A DNA stretch of 64,000 nt from Anaerolineales bacterium. Its GTDB lineage: Bacteria > Chloroflexota > Anaerolineae > Anaerolineales > UBA4823. The stretch spans positions 136,499-200,498 of the forward strand of contig PQAL01000036.1 in assembly GCA_003105035.1 (NCBI GenBank), read 5' to 3'. The position numbers were made by a program, and so were the translations under genes. This document shows, one piece after another, positions 16,762-26,946 of this stretch (position 1 is its first letter; every line of letters begins with the position of its first letter). The notes below the pieces were generated by a model that made no database searches, was not told the DNA's origin, and saw only the letters and a program-made list of their open reading frames with translations.

Positions 16762-18399
16762 TTATCTCCAATCTACCCGGCTGGTTAAGCCATCTCCAGT
16801 GATTTGCTGTGCGGCGCTAGTTTCAGCATCCACGATCCAGATATTCCCATTATAAATGACTGCAATGGCATAATTTCCACCAATTCCTACTCCTGCCGGA
16901 GACCAGGCAACCTGCTGAGGTTCAAGGCCTGTTGTGTCTTGTGGGGGAAAAAGGTTTTTCTGGTTCGAACCATCCCTGTCCATGACAGTCAACCAATATG
17001 CACTGCGTTCGCTTACACTTGGATCTATCGCCTGTAAGTAGGCGACATAGAAAGTATCCTGTTCAACATTGCTTCCTGATTCATCATCATAAACGTTGGC
17101 TGTACGGATAACCGGTGATACGACCGGATAAGCAAACATGCCAACATCCTCAACCAGGCTGATCGGAGAACCACCTGTGAGTGGAATACCTAGCAAGTCA
17201 AACTGTTGAGACTCTCCATTAGTTTCTCCACCAGAAAGAATATGGTTAATCGTGTACACGACCTGTCCATCCGGTGACCACGCGACACCTGGTACCCATG
17301 CCCAATCACCATTCGTCTGGTAGGGCAAGATGCTGAGTAACCTGGTCTGGGAACCGCTCTGTTCATCGATCAGCCCAATAGCATCTGGCTGAGCAAATAA
17401 GAATTGCACCTGGTCGGGTGACCAGGCATATTGTGTTCCCCACCAACCATAAACACCGCCTGAGTTAACCCCCACGGTCTGCTCGGTTAATCCGCTGGTA
17501 TTTTCCCCAGCAATATCTAATGTGAACAAGTCGTTATTAGCCTGCCAGCCTGGTGCTGCTTCCCGCCATTCTGCCGTCGAGTAAGCTACCTGGCTGGAAT
17601 CACCGCTAAATTCTGCATAATGAACAACATTCCGAATCTTCAGATCGATAAGCCGGATCGGGTTAGCCGAGAGATCAGCCATCCACAGGTTATTAATCTG
17701 GTTAGCTTCATCCGTAAAACGCGTAAATAGTAAATAAGTGCCATTTCGCGATAATGTGAAGATTCTCCCATCCAGGTCCCCCGTTGATACCGCACAGAAC
17801 CTGTTCCTGGTGCTGACCTCCATGATCCAGGCATTCCCTGCCGATAAGTAAGCGATTTTTCCCGGAATATTGAGCGCCGTGAAACTTGAATTGGTACCAA
17901 CCATCATCACTTCAGGGACAGCTTCCTTGATGATGACGGTTTTAATCGGCTCGTTTATGACCTCAATGCCATCTTCAATCTCGCGCCGGTAAGTGATTTC
18001 CGAGAGGCCATTTTCGCCGGGCTGGCTTAATCGCTTTTCGCCTTCCGGTAAGGCCTCGTTTTTCAGCTCCTGGTGCTCAAATGGCAAGTGAATCTCCTTC
18101 GTATAGAGCTCTTCAACCACGCGGATCACTTTCACATTGATCCCATCGGACAGTTTGCTGTACAAAGGAGGTTCAACCCGGTCTAGCTTACTAAGCTCAA
18201 CATGTGCAGCTTGCAATGCTTCCACCACTGTGCTGCCTGAAGGGATCGTTATCTGTGTCTGCTGACCATCTGCAGCAACGATCACAGGCATTAATTGAGG
18301 TGTTGACGATTGATCGGTACACCCAGCGAAAAGAATGCCTGTAATTATCAGCAGAATCAAATGGAAGAGAAAAGAATCCGTCCGATGGTATAATCGCAA
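16762..18399 (-). CDS. Lipoprotein with DUF348, G5 domain and TolB-like beta-propeller
   Basis: 545 residues starting at a TTG (an in-frame stop lies six bases upstream, and no ATG occurs before the signal peptide). A hydrophobic signal ends in ILFAGC (Cys27), so it is lipid-anchored outside the membrane. Residues about 38-92 match the ubiquitin-like DUF348 fold, about 95-169 a G5 domain ([20 protein letters not shown], then a conserved EVMMVGT end), and the rest is built of WSPDG/AWSPD-type repeats of a PD40/TolB propeller. DUF348-G5 modules occur in cell-wall proteins and G5 has been associated with N-acetylglucosamine binding. The combination with a propeller suggests an envelope glycan-sensing or scaffolding role, by inference only. 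Confidence 0.82.
   Translation of the reverse strand: MRLYHRTDSFLFHLILLIITGILFAGCTDQSSTPQLMPVIVAADGQQTQITIPSGSTVVEALQAAHVELSKLDRVEPPLYSKLSDGINVKVIRVVEELYTKEIHLPFEHQELKNEALPEGEKRLSQPGENGLSEITYRREIEDGIEVINEPIKTVIIKEAVPEVMMVGTNSSFTALNIPGKIAYLSAGNAWIMEVSTRNRFCAVSTGDLDGRIFTLSRNGTYLLFTRFTDEANQINNLWMADLSANPIRLIDLKIRNVVHYAEFSGDSSQVAYSTAEWREAAPGWQANNDLFTLDIAGENTSGLTEQTVGVNSGGVYGWWGTQYAWSPDQVQFLFAQPDAIGLIDEQSGSQTRLLSILPYQTNGDWAWVPGVAWSPDGQVVYTINHILSGGETNGESQQFDLLGIPLTGGSPISLVEDVGMFAYPVVSPVIRTANVYDDESGSNVEQDTFYVAYLQAIDPSVSERSAYWLTVMDRDGSNQKNLFPPQDTTGLEPQQVAWSPAGVGIGGNYAIAVIYNGNIWIVDAETSAAQQITGDGLTSRVDWR
18386..18394 (+). promoter_or_regulatory. Extended -10 promoter for scpB
   Basis: TGGTATAAT on the plus strand predicts initiation near 18401 and a leader of about 50 bases before the ATG at 18451. 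It overlaps the first codons of the divergent lipoprotein gene. Confidence 0.5.
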
Positions 18400-18450
18400 G
18401 GTTCACTCGCCCGTCGAGTAAATTTCTCCAAACCAACGTAACATTATAGC

Positions 18451-19035
18451 ATGTCCGATAAACCCACCGCTCAAAATACCCCTGACCTGATCGTTGCCCG
18501 CCTGGAAGCATTGTTATTTGTCGCGGCAGGGGCGGTCCTGCCTGCCCAGCTGGCTACCGCCCTTGATTTACCTTTACGAGTGGTTGAAAACGCACTAGAC
18601 ATCCTGGAGAAGCAGCTTGCTTCAGAAATATCCCCGCGCGGTTTTCGGTTACAGCGCCATCTTGGGCGCGTTCAGCTAACCACCGCACCGGATATGGCTG
18701 ACGACGTTGAGCGCTTTCTGGGTCTCGAATCGACCAGTAAACTAAGCCGGGCAGCCCTCGAGACCCTGGCGATCATTGCTTACCAACAGCCAGTCACGCG
18801 CCCCGAAATTGATGCGGTCCGCGGCGTCAGCTCGGATGGAGTCTTGAAAAGTCTTCTCAGCAAAGGCTTGATCCAGGAAGTCGGCCGTGCAGAAAGACCC
18901 GGCAGACCCATCCTATACATGACCACCGCGGATTTCTTGCAGAACTTCGGGTTGAATTCTCTTGAGGAGTTACCTCCGTTATCGACAGAGCTTGGAACTC
19001 CCCCTTCGTCGACCGAATATTTATCAGAAGTTTGA
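18451..19035 (+). CDS. scpB: Segregation and condensation protein ScpB
   Basis: 194 residues with the two winged-helix domains of ScpB, the kleisin-binding partner in the Smc-ScpA-ScpB condensin. VARLEALLFVAAGAVLPAQL at the N-terminus, LSRAALETLAIIAYQQPVTR and ALRGV-like DAVRGVSSDGVLKSLLSKGL in the second domain are diagnostic. scpA is not in the window; it is commonly adjacent, so its absence is worth noting. The gene converges with the GH5-like gene, 16 bases apart. Confidence 0.93.
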   Translation: MSDKPTAQNTPDLIVARLEALLFVAAGAVLPAQLATALDLPLRVVENALDILEKQLASEISPRGFRLQRHLGRVQLTTAPDMADDVERFLGLESTSKLSRAALETLAIIAYQQPVTRPEIDAVRGVSSDGVLKSLLSKGLIQEVGRAERPGRPILYMTTADFLQNFGLNSLEELPPLSTELGTPPSSTEYLSEV

Positions 19036-19051
19036 TCTACCTGATAAGCCG

Positions 19052-20275
19052 TTAGGTCGGTTGTGCCCCTTTTTTCCAATATTCATATAAATTTAAAATC
19101 TTTTCCAATGTACCCTCGTAATACTCTGAGCGTGGATACGGCAAAGTTATTGACCTGCCAGGTTGTTGTACCACAGGTTTCTGCTCGTTAAACACCTTAA
19201 GCACCTGCGCGTGAGGCTTTATGCTTCCATCCGGTCTTACTAAACCAAAGTACCGTTCATGCCGCGATTCTTTACAGGGTGGCTTTTCCCACAAGCTGGG
19301 GTGATAATCGGCGAAACACCATGCCATGGCGCCGATCGCACCCACTTCCACTAACCTGGGCAGTACAGCTGCGTAATATGCTGCCAGATCTTCTTCTGAA
19401 GCCATGAATTGCTTCATCTCCTGACCGTAGGCAATCCATTCCCATTCTTGCGAGGCTTTGCCTGGAGGTGCTGTACAGCCTCCGAATTCTTCCATCAACA
19501 CCGGTTTGCCAGAGATGGCAGCCGTTAATGCACAGGTGAATGGCACAAAATCTACATCGAGCGGTCCGGTTGCCAGTCCTTGTGCATACATTGGGTAGGC
19601 ATGCATCACTGCGAAATCCATCTTTGCGAAGATCTGGTCAACCCTCAGTCCATTGTTGTAGAGCAGGCTGGCCACGTGCAGTCCGCAGGTCACCGGGTGA
19701 CTGGTGTCAACCTCGTTTATAGAATCAACCAGACGAGATGCCCATTTTTCACCTACCTGGTCATTGGCAGGCCAGGCAAAGATATCCGGCTCATTCCCAA
19801 GGTTCCAGCAATAAATCGCCGGGTGTTCCTTGAGCGCTTTGATCACGGTTTTTAGCTGCAGGATTTCTGAATTGAGCAGGCTTTCATCGGAGTACGGATT
19901 CCGATAGCCACTCTCCACAATCTTGCCTGAGCTGACTACCTGGCGAATGTATTGAGGCTTTTCACCTTGCAACATCCAAGATGGTGCCCAATTAGGTCCG
20001 CTCATATGTCCGGTAAAGAAGGTTATATCCAACTTCAAGCCAAGCCTGCTGGCAATATCACACACCATGATCAGGTTATTCAGGCTGGTTTTTGAGATAT
20101 TTCCGGGTTGCGGCTGGAAATCTTCCCACAGCAGGAAGATACGCACCAGTGATAATCCCAACTCGCTGATTAGTGCAAATTCTTCGCTTACTTCGCCCGC
20201 GTCGAATTGCGACCACCAGTACATGGCCTTCTTTCTCGGCCAGTAATTTACACCTAACAGGAAAGGTTGGCTCAT
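19052..20275 (-). CDS. GH5-like clan-A glycoside hydrolase
   Basis: A 407-residue (beta/alpha)8 enzyme without signal peptide. NLGNEPDIFAW contains the acid/base Glu after the fourth strand, and KPVLMEEFGG the nucleophile Glu, the pattern of clan GH-A. GVNYWPRKKAMYWW at the start and FFTGHMSGPNWAPSW are like cellulase/beta-mannanase-type members seen in Chloroflexota. The bond cleaved cannot be told; beta-mannoside or beta-glucoside are likely. It diverges from the GH13-to-GH38 cluster and probably belongs to the same glycan use. Confidence 0.8.
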   Translation of the reverse strand: MSQPFLLGVNYWPRKKAMYWWSQFDAGEVSEEFALISELGLSLVRIFLLWEDFQPQPGNISKTSLNNLIMVCDIASRLGLKLDITFFTGHMSGPNWAPSWMLQGEKPQYIRQVVSSGKIVESGYRNPYSDESLLNSEILQLKTVIKALKEHPAIYCWNLGNEPDIFAWPANDQVGEKWASRLVDSINEVDTSHPVTCGLHVASLLYNNGLRVDQIFAKMDFAVMHAYPMYAQGLATGPLDVDFVPFTCALTAAISGKPVLMEEFGGCTAPPGKASQEWEWIAYGQEMKQFMASEEDLAAYYAAVLPRLVEVGAIGAMAWCFADYHPSLWEKPPCKESRHERYFGLVRPDGSIKPHAQVLKVFNEQKPVVQQPGRSITLPYPRSEYYEGTLEKILNLYEYWKKGAQPT

Positions 20276-20393
20276 CGCACTTTTCTCATATTCGCAAGAC
20301 TTTCACGTATAATAAAGCAATTATAAGGTTTTTTGATCACGCCAGGCTGTAAATATCATCTGATCAAGTATTGGGAGCGCCAGTAACCACTTT
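20276..20393. promoter_or_regulatory. Divergent promoter region of the glycan cluster
   Basis: Two perfect TATAAT boxes face apart: plus strand 20308-20313 for the GH13 gene and minus strand 20325-20320 for the GH5-like gene. Neither has a good -35. Within the plus-strand leader, TTGATCA (20333-20339) and TGATCAA (20361-20367) form a spaced 7-bp inverted repeat that could bind a regulator. No LacI- or AraC-type regulator gene is nearby. Confidence 0.4.
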
Positions 20394-22025
20394 ATGAATC
20401 ATCCAAATTATCCATCCACACCAGCCTGGCTCGAAGACGCCGTTTTTTACCAGATTTACCCTCAATCTTATTATGACTCAAATGGGGATGGAATCGGGGA
20501 TATCCCCGGTATCATTGCGAAACTGGATTATCTCCAATCGCTGGGCGTTACTGGATGTTGGCTGAATCCCTGTTTTGAGTCTCCCTTCCAGGACGCCGGG
20601 TACGACGTGGCGGACTATCGCAAGGTTGCTCCCCGTTATGGGACGAATGATGATTTGAAAAACCTGTTCTTTGAAGCTGCCAGGCGTGGAATCCACATCC
20701 TGCTCGACCTGGTTCCTGGTCATACTTCACTTCAGCACCCCTGGTTCATTGAATCTTGTAAACCTGAAGCCAACCGATATTCTGATTACTACATCTGGAC
20801 CGACAGTGCCTGGAAGTGGGAAGTGCCAGGCTATAAGGTCATTAGTGGTTACGCTGATCGCGATGCCAGTTTTATCACCAACTTTTTCTACTTCCAACCT
20901 GCACTAAATTACGGCTATGCCAATCCTGACCCGTCTCAACCCTGGCAGCAGTCTGTGGATGCACCTGGTCCCCAGGCTGTGCGCCGTGAGCTAAAGGAGA
21001 TCATGCGCTTCTGGCTAGAAATAGGCGCCAGTGGCTTCCGGGTGGATATGGCTTTCTCCCTGGTCAAAGGTGATCATGGCAGCCGTGAGACGGCTAAAAT
21101 CTGGAAAGAGATCCGCACCTGGTTGGACGCAGAATATCCCGAAGCCTGCCTGATCTCTGAATGCGGCGTCCCCTCGCTTGCTATCCCAGCAGGTTTTCAT
21201 ATGGACTTTTGTCTCCCATTTGGGATGCCGGGATATACCGCTTTACTCCGCAAATCCTATGGTCCTGGCCCAGGCAGCGACCCTTATAGCTTCTCATTCT
21301 TCGATGCCATCGGCAATGGCAACATCATGGAATTCCTGGATGAGTACCTGATGCATTATCGGGCTACCCGCGGCTTGGGCCATATCGCTATCCCCACAGG
21401 GAACCATGATATCAACCCTCGCCTGAGCAAAGGCCGTAACCTGCGCGATCTCGAGCTGGTATTCATGTTTTTAATGACCATGCCAGGGGTTCCTTTCATC
21501 TGGTACGGTGACGAGATCGGTATGCAGTCGTTCGATGATCTATCATCAAAAGAAGGGGGATACAACCGCACAGGTTCTCGCACGCCCATGCAGTGGTCAG
21601 AAGCACCCAATGCCGGTTTTTCAACCGCCTCAAATGAATCCCTCTACCTGCCAGTTGACCCTTCTCCAGACCGTCCATGCGTTGAAGCCCAGGAGCGCGA
21701 TCCCGATTCCATCCTCCAGCGGGTTAAAAAATTAGTGGCTATACGAAAAGCACATCCGGGTCTGCAAGCTTCGGCTCGTTTCGAGGTCTTGTATGCGGAA
21801 CCGGGAAAATATCCATTTATATACAAAAGAAAAACCGGAAGCGACACCTATATCATTGCGCTGAATCCTGCTGAGAGAGCCTGTAGTGGTGAAATTAGCT
21901 ACACTGCTACCCAATCTCCTGAGTGGATTTATGGAGAAGAGGGAATTTTCCAGCTTGGAAAAAGCAATTTACAATTTCATTTATCGGGTGTGAGTGGTGG
22001 AATCTACCGCATACGAGAGCCCTGA
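20394..22025 (+). CDS. GH13 alpha-amylase-family glycosidase (alpha-glucosidase-like)
   Basis: 543 residues. The N-terminal VFYQIYPQSYYDSNGDGIGD is the oligo-1,6-glucosidase/alpha-glucosidase signature. Conserved regions follow: DLVPGHTSLQH, GFRVDMAF (nucleophile Asp), LISECGVPS (acid/base Glu) and TGNHDINPR (transition-state Asp). A C-terminal beta domain ends the protein. No signal peptide is visible, so it acts on intracellular alpha-glucosides. It is the first gene of a tightly spaced set (six bases to the next gene). Confidence 0.9.
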   Translation: MNHPNYPSTPAWLEDAVFYQIYPQSYYDSNGDGIGDIPGIIAKLDYLQSLGVTGCWLNPCFESPFQDAGYDVADYRKVAPRYGTNDDLKNLFFEAARRGIHILLDLVPGHTSLQHPWFIESCKPEANRYSDYYIWTDSAWKWEVPGYKVISGYADRDASFITNFFYFQPALNYGYANPDPSQPWQQSVDAPGPQAVRRELKEIMRFWLEIGASGFRVDMAFSLVKGDHGSRETAKIWKEIRTWLDAEYPEACLISECGVPSLAIPAGFHMDFCLPFGMPGYTALLRKSYGPGPGSDPYSFSFFDAIGNGNIMEFLDEYLMHYRATRGLGHIAIPTGNHDINPRLSKGRNLRDLELVFMFLMTMPGVPFIWYGDEIGMQSFDDLSSKEGGYNRTGSRTPMQWSEAPNAGFSTASNESLYLPVDPSPDRPCVEAQERDPDSILQRVKKLVAIRKAHPGLQASARFEVLYAEPGKYPFIYKRKTGSDTYIIALNPAERACSGEISYTATQSPEWIYGEEGIFQLGKSNLQFHLSGVSGGIYRIREP

Positions 22026-22031
22026 TGCCTT

Positions 22032-23783
22032 ATGGAAAACTTCTCTTTAGATCAGATACCATTTTCACGCAACGGATCATTCCTGCTGATCACCTCACGT
22101 AACTCGAGCGGTTCTCCCCGCCTGCTTTACAAGACTTGCAGTGGCCGAGTGCACAACCTGCATGACATTCCATTCCCTGCCGATGAATTCTTCGAGCTTG
22201 CATTAATCAAGAATGGACAGGAAATCCCTTATACCTGGCAAGCCCAACCCGGGCTGTTGATCTTGTCCGGCCCTTCTGGTGAGGAGGTCAGCATCGTGTT
22301 TGCTGACCAGGCCACGTTGCAATTTCATGCCCGGAATACTGGCCTTCGTTTGATGCCTTCCAAGGTGTTCCCTGTACAATATTCTCCTGTCCCCCACCAG
22401 ATTTACCTGATTGACTGGTTTGCGCGTGGCATCCACATGTTCCATGCGGATGAGAATACTCGCTTGCTCGCCAACATTACACCCATCGTCACCGGGATCG
22501 AAAAACACTGGGGTGAGTTTCCTTGTACGATCACCTTTGAGCCCAGGCTTGAAAATACAACCATCAATGGGGCGATTCGTTTTTCTCGCTACGAGGGCTT
22601 TTGGGAGCAACCCCCTGGTGACCTTGCCAAAGCCCATGCATCGCTGAAAACGGAATTATCAAGCTGGATGCAGAAGTTACCTTCCGTCCCGGAAAAATAC
22701 CAGGAGAAGGCCGAGCTGGCCTGGTTCTTATTATGGAATTGCCAGGTGCCTGCTGAAGGTGCTCTAAACCGTCCAACGATTTACATGAGCAAATTCTGGA
22801 TGAATGGCATCTGGGCCTGGGACAACCTGTTTAACGCCCTGGCCCTCGCCAGGGCAGACCATCGCCTGGCCTGGGATCAGCTTTTCCTGTTTTTCGATTA
22901 CCAGGAGCCCAATGGCATGATTCCAGACATGATCACCGATATGGAGCCGATATACGGCTTTACCAAACCTCCCATCCAGGGTTGGGCGATCTTGCAATTA
23001 GTCGACCGCTTGGGCATCGAAAAATCGCTCCCTTATCTCCGCAAGGTATACGAGCCGTTGAGCCGCCTTACCAGGTGGTGGTACACCTATCGCGATTTCG
23101 ATCATGATGGACTACCCCAGTACTTCCATGGCAATGACTCCGGCTGGGATAACGCCACTGTTTTTGATCAGGGTGAGCCTATTGAAGGTGCAGACCTGGG
23201 CGCCTATATGGTTTTCCAATGCGAATGCCTGTCCTTCATCGCAGATGCGATTAACCGGCCTGAAGAAGCCAAACAATGGAAGGCAAGAGCCCAAAAACAG
23301 CTCTCAGATCTACTTGTCCATTCCGTCAGGGGTGGTCACTTCATCTCGCCCGTCAGTGGCACTTCGCAGGCTGAGCCCAGCCAATCGCTGATTAATTATC
23401 TCCCCCTGATTTTAGGCCAGCGCCTGCCTGAGCGCATCCGTGAAGCGTTAATTAATGACCTTCGACCCGGGGGTCCATTTTTGACGGAATTTGGCCTGGC
23501 TTCAGAACCGCCCTCCAGCGTTAAATATATGCATGATGGCTACTGGAGAGGGCCGATATGGGGTGCTTCCACCTATCTGGTTTTCGATGGTCTTTTGCAA
23601 TCAGGTGAGACACCCTTGGCTGGTCTGATTGCTGAACGTTTTTGCGATATGTGCCTGCAAGTGCCTGGCTTCTGGGAAAATTATGATGCCCTGACCGGCC
23701 AGGGTTATCGCTGCCCGGGGTATTCATGGACGGCTTCGATATTTATATTACTCGCCGAATGGCTGGCGAAGAAAAAATCATAG
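22032..23783 (+). CDS. GH63-like (alpha/alpha)6-barrel glycosidase
   Basis: 583 residues. After an N-terminal beta domain (about 1-190) comes a helical barrel with MNGIWAWDNLFNALAL, YFHGNDSGWDNATVF, DGYWRGPIWGASTYLVF and GYSWTASIF, a set found in GH63 and related GH37/mannosylglycerate hydrolase enzymes. The Asp in the first motifs and Glu/Asp near GWDNAT are candidate catalytic residues. It probably releases an alpha-linked glucose or mannose residue. No signal peptide. It could also be annotated as a trehalase-like or debranching-like enzyme; the bond cleaved is uncertain. Confidence 0.75.
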   Translation: MENFSLDQIPFSRNGSFLLITSRNSSGSPRLLYKTCSGRVHNLHDIPFPADEFFELALIKNGQEIPYTWQAQPGLLILSGPSGEEVSIVFADQATLQFHARNTGLRLMPSKVFPVQYSPVPHQIYLIDWFARGIHMFHADENTRLLANITPIVTGIEKHWGEFPCTITFEPRLENTTINGAIRFSRYEGFWEQPPGDLAKAHASLKTELSSWMQKLPSVPEKYQEKAELAWFLLWNCQVPAEGALNRPTIYMSKFWMNGIWAWDNLFNALALARADHRLAWDQLFLFFDYQEPNGMIPDMITDMEPIYGFTKPPIQGWAILQLVDRLGIEKSLPYLRKVYEPLSRLTRWWYTYRDFDHDGLPQYFHGNDSGWDNATVFDQGEPIEGADLGAYMVFQCECLSFIADAINRPEEAKQWKARAQKQLSDLLVHSVRGGHFISPVSGTSQAEPSQSLINYLPLILGQRLPERIREALINDLRPGGPFLTEFGLASEPPSSVKYMHDGYWRGPIWGASTYLVFDGLLQSGETPLAGLIAERFCDMCLQVPGFWENYDALTGQGYRCPGYSWTASIFILLAEWLAKKKS

Positions 23784-23805
23784 ACTGCACAGGGATTCAA
23801 TCTCG

Positions 23806-26800
23806 ATGGTTGATTTCAATTCATTACTACATCTTGGTGGTTCCTGCACCTGGGAAATGCCTCAGCTCACCGGCTTTAATAAACTTCCCCCGCGTGCCAC
23901 TCTCTACCCCTACCCGAATTCCGATGCTGCGCTGCAGGCTGATCGTAACGCCTCTCCCTGGTTTCTAAGCTTGAATGGCACCTGGGACTTCCAGCTACAC
24001 TCCTGCCCGGAAGAGCTTACCAACTCAGCATTACACGAGGCGGATTGGACACCCATTGAAGTTCCAGGTAATTGGACTATGCAAGGTCACGGCTATCCGC
24101 ATTATACGAATGTAGTCATGCCCTTCCCCAACCTCCCCCCGGAGGTTCCTGATGAAAATCCCACAGGCATTTATCGTAAGACTTTTAGCCTACCTGCTAC
24201 CTGGCAGGATCGTCGTATCGTCCTTCACTTTGGTGGCTGCGAGGGTGCATTATTTGTGTTTCTCAATGACCATCCCGTTGGTATCAGCAAAGATGCGCGG
24301 ACGCCTGCTGAATTTGATGTATCCTCCCTGGTTAAGCATGGAGAACCTAACGAATTGCTCGCTATCGTTACGCAGTGGTCCGACGCTAGCTTCCTGGAAG
24401 ACCAGGATCACTGGTGGCAGGCAGGCCCTCAGCGTGAAATATTTCTTTACTCCACTGGTCTCCCATTCATCCAGGATGTATTTGCACTCTCCGACCTGAC
24501 GGATAATCATCAGGGGGGTCTTCTTCATGTAAAGGTAGCACTTGGCTTTCCAGGTGAACGAGCACAAAATTGTGAAGTTGAAATTCAATTATGCGACCCA
24601 CAAAATATTATTGTAATCACCGATACGCAGAAAATCGGCTCGGATTCATTAACCGATGAGTGGCTTGCTCCTGCTGCCCCTTCCAATGTATTGATGTTTG
24701 AGCATTCCATTCCTTCCCCTTTGCCCTGGTCAGCGGAAGACCCTAACCTATATACCTTACTGATCATCCTAAGGTCACCAGGCGGAGAAGAATCAACCAG
24801 TTGCAAGGTCGGCTTTCGCAAGATAGAAATCCGTGAACGCATGCTGTTGCTCAATGGTAATCGCATCATGATCAAGGGAGTCAATTACCATGATCATGAT
24901 GAGAGTACTGGCAAGGCAATCTCGAGGGAATTGTTTGAAAAAGACCTGCACCTGATGAAGCAGTTCAACATTAATGCCATCCGCACCTCGCACTATCCCA
25001 AGGACCCCTATTTTTATGACCTGTGTGATCAGCTTGGTTTTTATGTTGTAGATGAGGCCAACCTTGAAACCCACGCCTTTTACCAGGATCTCTGCCATGA
25101 CACCCGCTACACCAATGCGTTCCTGGAACGCAACCAGGCCATGGTCGAGCGCGACAAAAATCATCCCTGCATCATCCTGTGGTCGTTAGGGAACGAAAGT
25201 GGTTATGGCCCTAACCATGATGCAGTCGCTGGTTATATTCGTGGGCGTGACCCAAGCCGGCCATTGCACTACGAATCTGCCCTGGGGAATTATTGGGAAG
25301 GCGCCGAGTGGCAAGGTGGCCAACGCGTCACCGACGTGGTCTGCCCGATGTATCCACAGATTGAAAACATCATCAGCTGGTCACAAAATGATAAAGGTAA
25401 TCGTCCGATGATCTTGTGTGAGTATTCGCATTGCATGGGTAATAGCAACGGCTCTCTTTCTGATTATTGGGCTGCGTTCGAAAAATACCCCGGCATGCAG
25501 GGTGGCTTCCTATGGGAGTGGATCGATCATGGCATTTTGCACACCGGAAAAGATGGAAAATACTATTATCTATATGGGGGTGATTTCGGCGACCTGCCTA
25601 ACGACGCCAACTTCTGCACCGATGGGATCGTCTGGCCCGACCGGACACCCCACCCGGCGTTATACGAGTTCAAATACCTTGCCCAGCCGTTGAAAGTCAG
25701 TCGCCTGGCAAGCAGTGCTGAACGTTTCCGCATCACCAACAAGCAAGATTTTACGTCCTTAGCGTGGTTATGCGGGCGATGGGAGCTGACTTGTGATGGT
25801 GAGGGTATCCTGAGTGGTGAGATTACAGACCTGAACATTGCTCCGCATCACTCGAAAATCATTGAGTTGCCTATTCGTAATTCCTTTGAGCGCGATGGAG
25901 AATATTTCATAAATTTCATTTTTTCCCAACGTAACGCAACAGCCTGGGCACCGGCTGGCCATGTTGTTGCCTGGGAGCAACTCCCACTTTCCAGGCTTCC
26001 GGTAAAAGCAAAACCAGGTGGAAAACAATCCCAGAAAGCTGGAAAGATCGATATTCGTCAGACTAATCAGCATATTTTGTTATCCACTGGCCCAATACAC
26101 GCCATGTTCGATTTGATGGAAGGTGAGCTGACCGAATTCGGTGCAGGTGTCAATTTCATCATGCATGGCCCTCGTCTGAACGTTTGGCGAGCAGCCACTG
26201 ATAATGATGGCATCAAGCTATTGAAAGACCGCCTTATCGAATCGATGAAGGTGTTGTCATTCTGGGACGCGCTTGGCTTGCCAGCCCTGCGATACCGCTT
26301 GAAGTCGTTTCGGCTCGTCGAGCAACCTGGCTCGCTGCCTAAGGTAGTAATCAAGCAGCTAGCGTCGGGGAGGGATCAATGGGAGGATTTTACATTCACA
26401 CAATCTTACACGCTCCTTACTTCAGGGAAGCTTGTCGTCTCCTGCGTGCTCATTGCTGGACCCGGTATCATTGACCTGCCGAGGGTTGGAGTCAGCCTGT
26501 GCCTTCAGCCTGGCCTGGAAAATCTCACCTGGTACGGTCGCGGACCATACGAGAATTATCCCGATCGGAAGTCTTCAGCCATGCTTGGGATCTACCACAG
26601 CACTGTTTCCGAACAGTATGTACCATATATTATGCCCCAGGAACATGGTCATAAAACCGATACCAGGTGGTTGCTTTTAAATGATGCGGATGGCCAAGGG
26701 ATTAAAATTGTGGGTCATCCAACGCTTGAATTTAATGCCAGCCATCTCACCGATCATGATCTATATTCTGCCCATCATACTGTAGATCTGCAGCCGAACC

Positions 26801-26943
26801 CTGAGATTTATTTGAATATTGACGCTGCCATGCGTGGTCTGGGCACTGCCAGCTGTGGTCCCGATACGCTGGACCAGTATCGCTTGCTCAAGCCCAGGTA
26901 TTCTTTCAGCTTTTCGATGGAAATATCTCCAAGGAATTTTTAA
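23806..26943 (+). CDS. lacZ: Beta-galactosidase, GH2 LacZ type
   Basis: 1045 residues, close to the length of E. coli LacZ, with the five-domain arrangement: jelly-roll (WFLSLNGTWDFQL, PGNWTMQGHGYPHYTN), immunoglobulin-like domains, a TIM barrel and the C-terminal Bgal_small_N domain (TWYGRGPYENYPDRK). The acid/base Glu is residue 464 in WSLGNESGYG and the nucleophile is Glu539 in LCEYSHCMGN, almost the same numbering as LacZ. It hydrolyses terminal beta-galactosides in the cytoplasm. It starts 22 bases after the GH63-like gene and ends three bases before the corrinoid protein gene. Confidence 0.93.
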   Translation: MVDFNSLLHLGGSCTWEMPQLTGFNKLPPRATLYPYPNSDAALQADRNASPWFLSLNGTWDFQLHSCPEELTNSALHEADWTPIEVPGNWTMQGHGYPHYTNVVMPFPNLPPEVPDENPTGIYRKTFSLPATWQDRRIVLHFGGCEGALFVFLNDHPVGISKDARTPAEFDVSSLVKHGEPNELLAIVTQWSDASFLEDQDHWWQAGPQREIFLYSTGLPFIQDVFALSDLTDNHQGGLLHVKVALGFPGERAQNCEVEIQLCDPQNIIVITDTQKIGSDSLTDEWLAPAAPSNVLMFEHSIPSPLPWSAEDPNLYTLLIILRSPGGEESTSCKVGFRKIEIRERMLLLNGNRIMIKGVNYHDHDESTGKAISRELFEKDLHLMKQFNINAIRTSHYPKDPYFYDLCDQLGFYVVDEANLETHAFYQDLCHDTRYTNAFLERNQAMVERDKNHPCIILWSLGNESGYGPNHDAVAGYIRGRDPSRPLHYESALGNYWEGAEWQGGQRVTDVVCPMYPQIENIISWSQNDKGNRPMILCEYSHCMGNSNGSLSDYWAAFEKYPGMQGGFLWEWIDHGILHTGKDGKYYYLYGGDFGDLPNDANFCTDGIVWPDRTPHPALYEFKYLAQPLKVSRLASSAERFRITNKQDFTSLAWLCGRWELTCDGEGILSGEITDLNIAPHHSKIIELPIRNSFERDGEYFINFIFSQRNATAWAPAGHVVAWEQLPLSRLPVKAKPGGKQSQKAGKIDIRQTNQHILLSTGPIHAMFDLMEGELTEFGAGVNFIMHGPRLNVWRAATDNDGIKLLKDRLIESMKVLSFWDALGLPALRYRLKSFRLVEQPGSLPKVVIKQLASGRDQWEDFTFTQSYTLLTSGKLVVSCVLIAGPGIIDLPRVGVSLCLQPGLENLTWYGRGPYENYPDRKSSAMLGIYHSTVSEQYVPYIMPQEHGHKTDTRWLLLNDADGQGIKIVGHPTLEFNASHLTDHDLYSAHHTVDLQPNPEIYLNIDAAMRGLGTASCGPDTLDQYRLLKPRYSFSFSMEISPRNF

Positions 26944-26946
26944 GCC

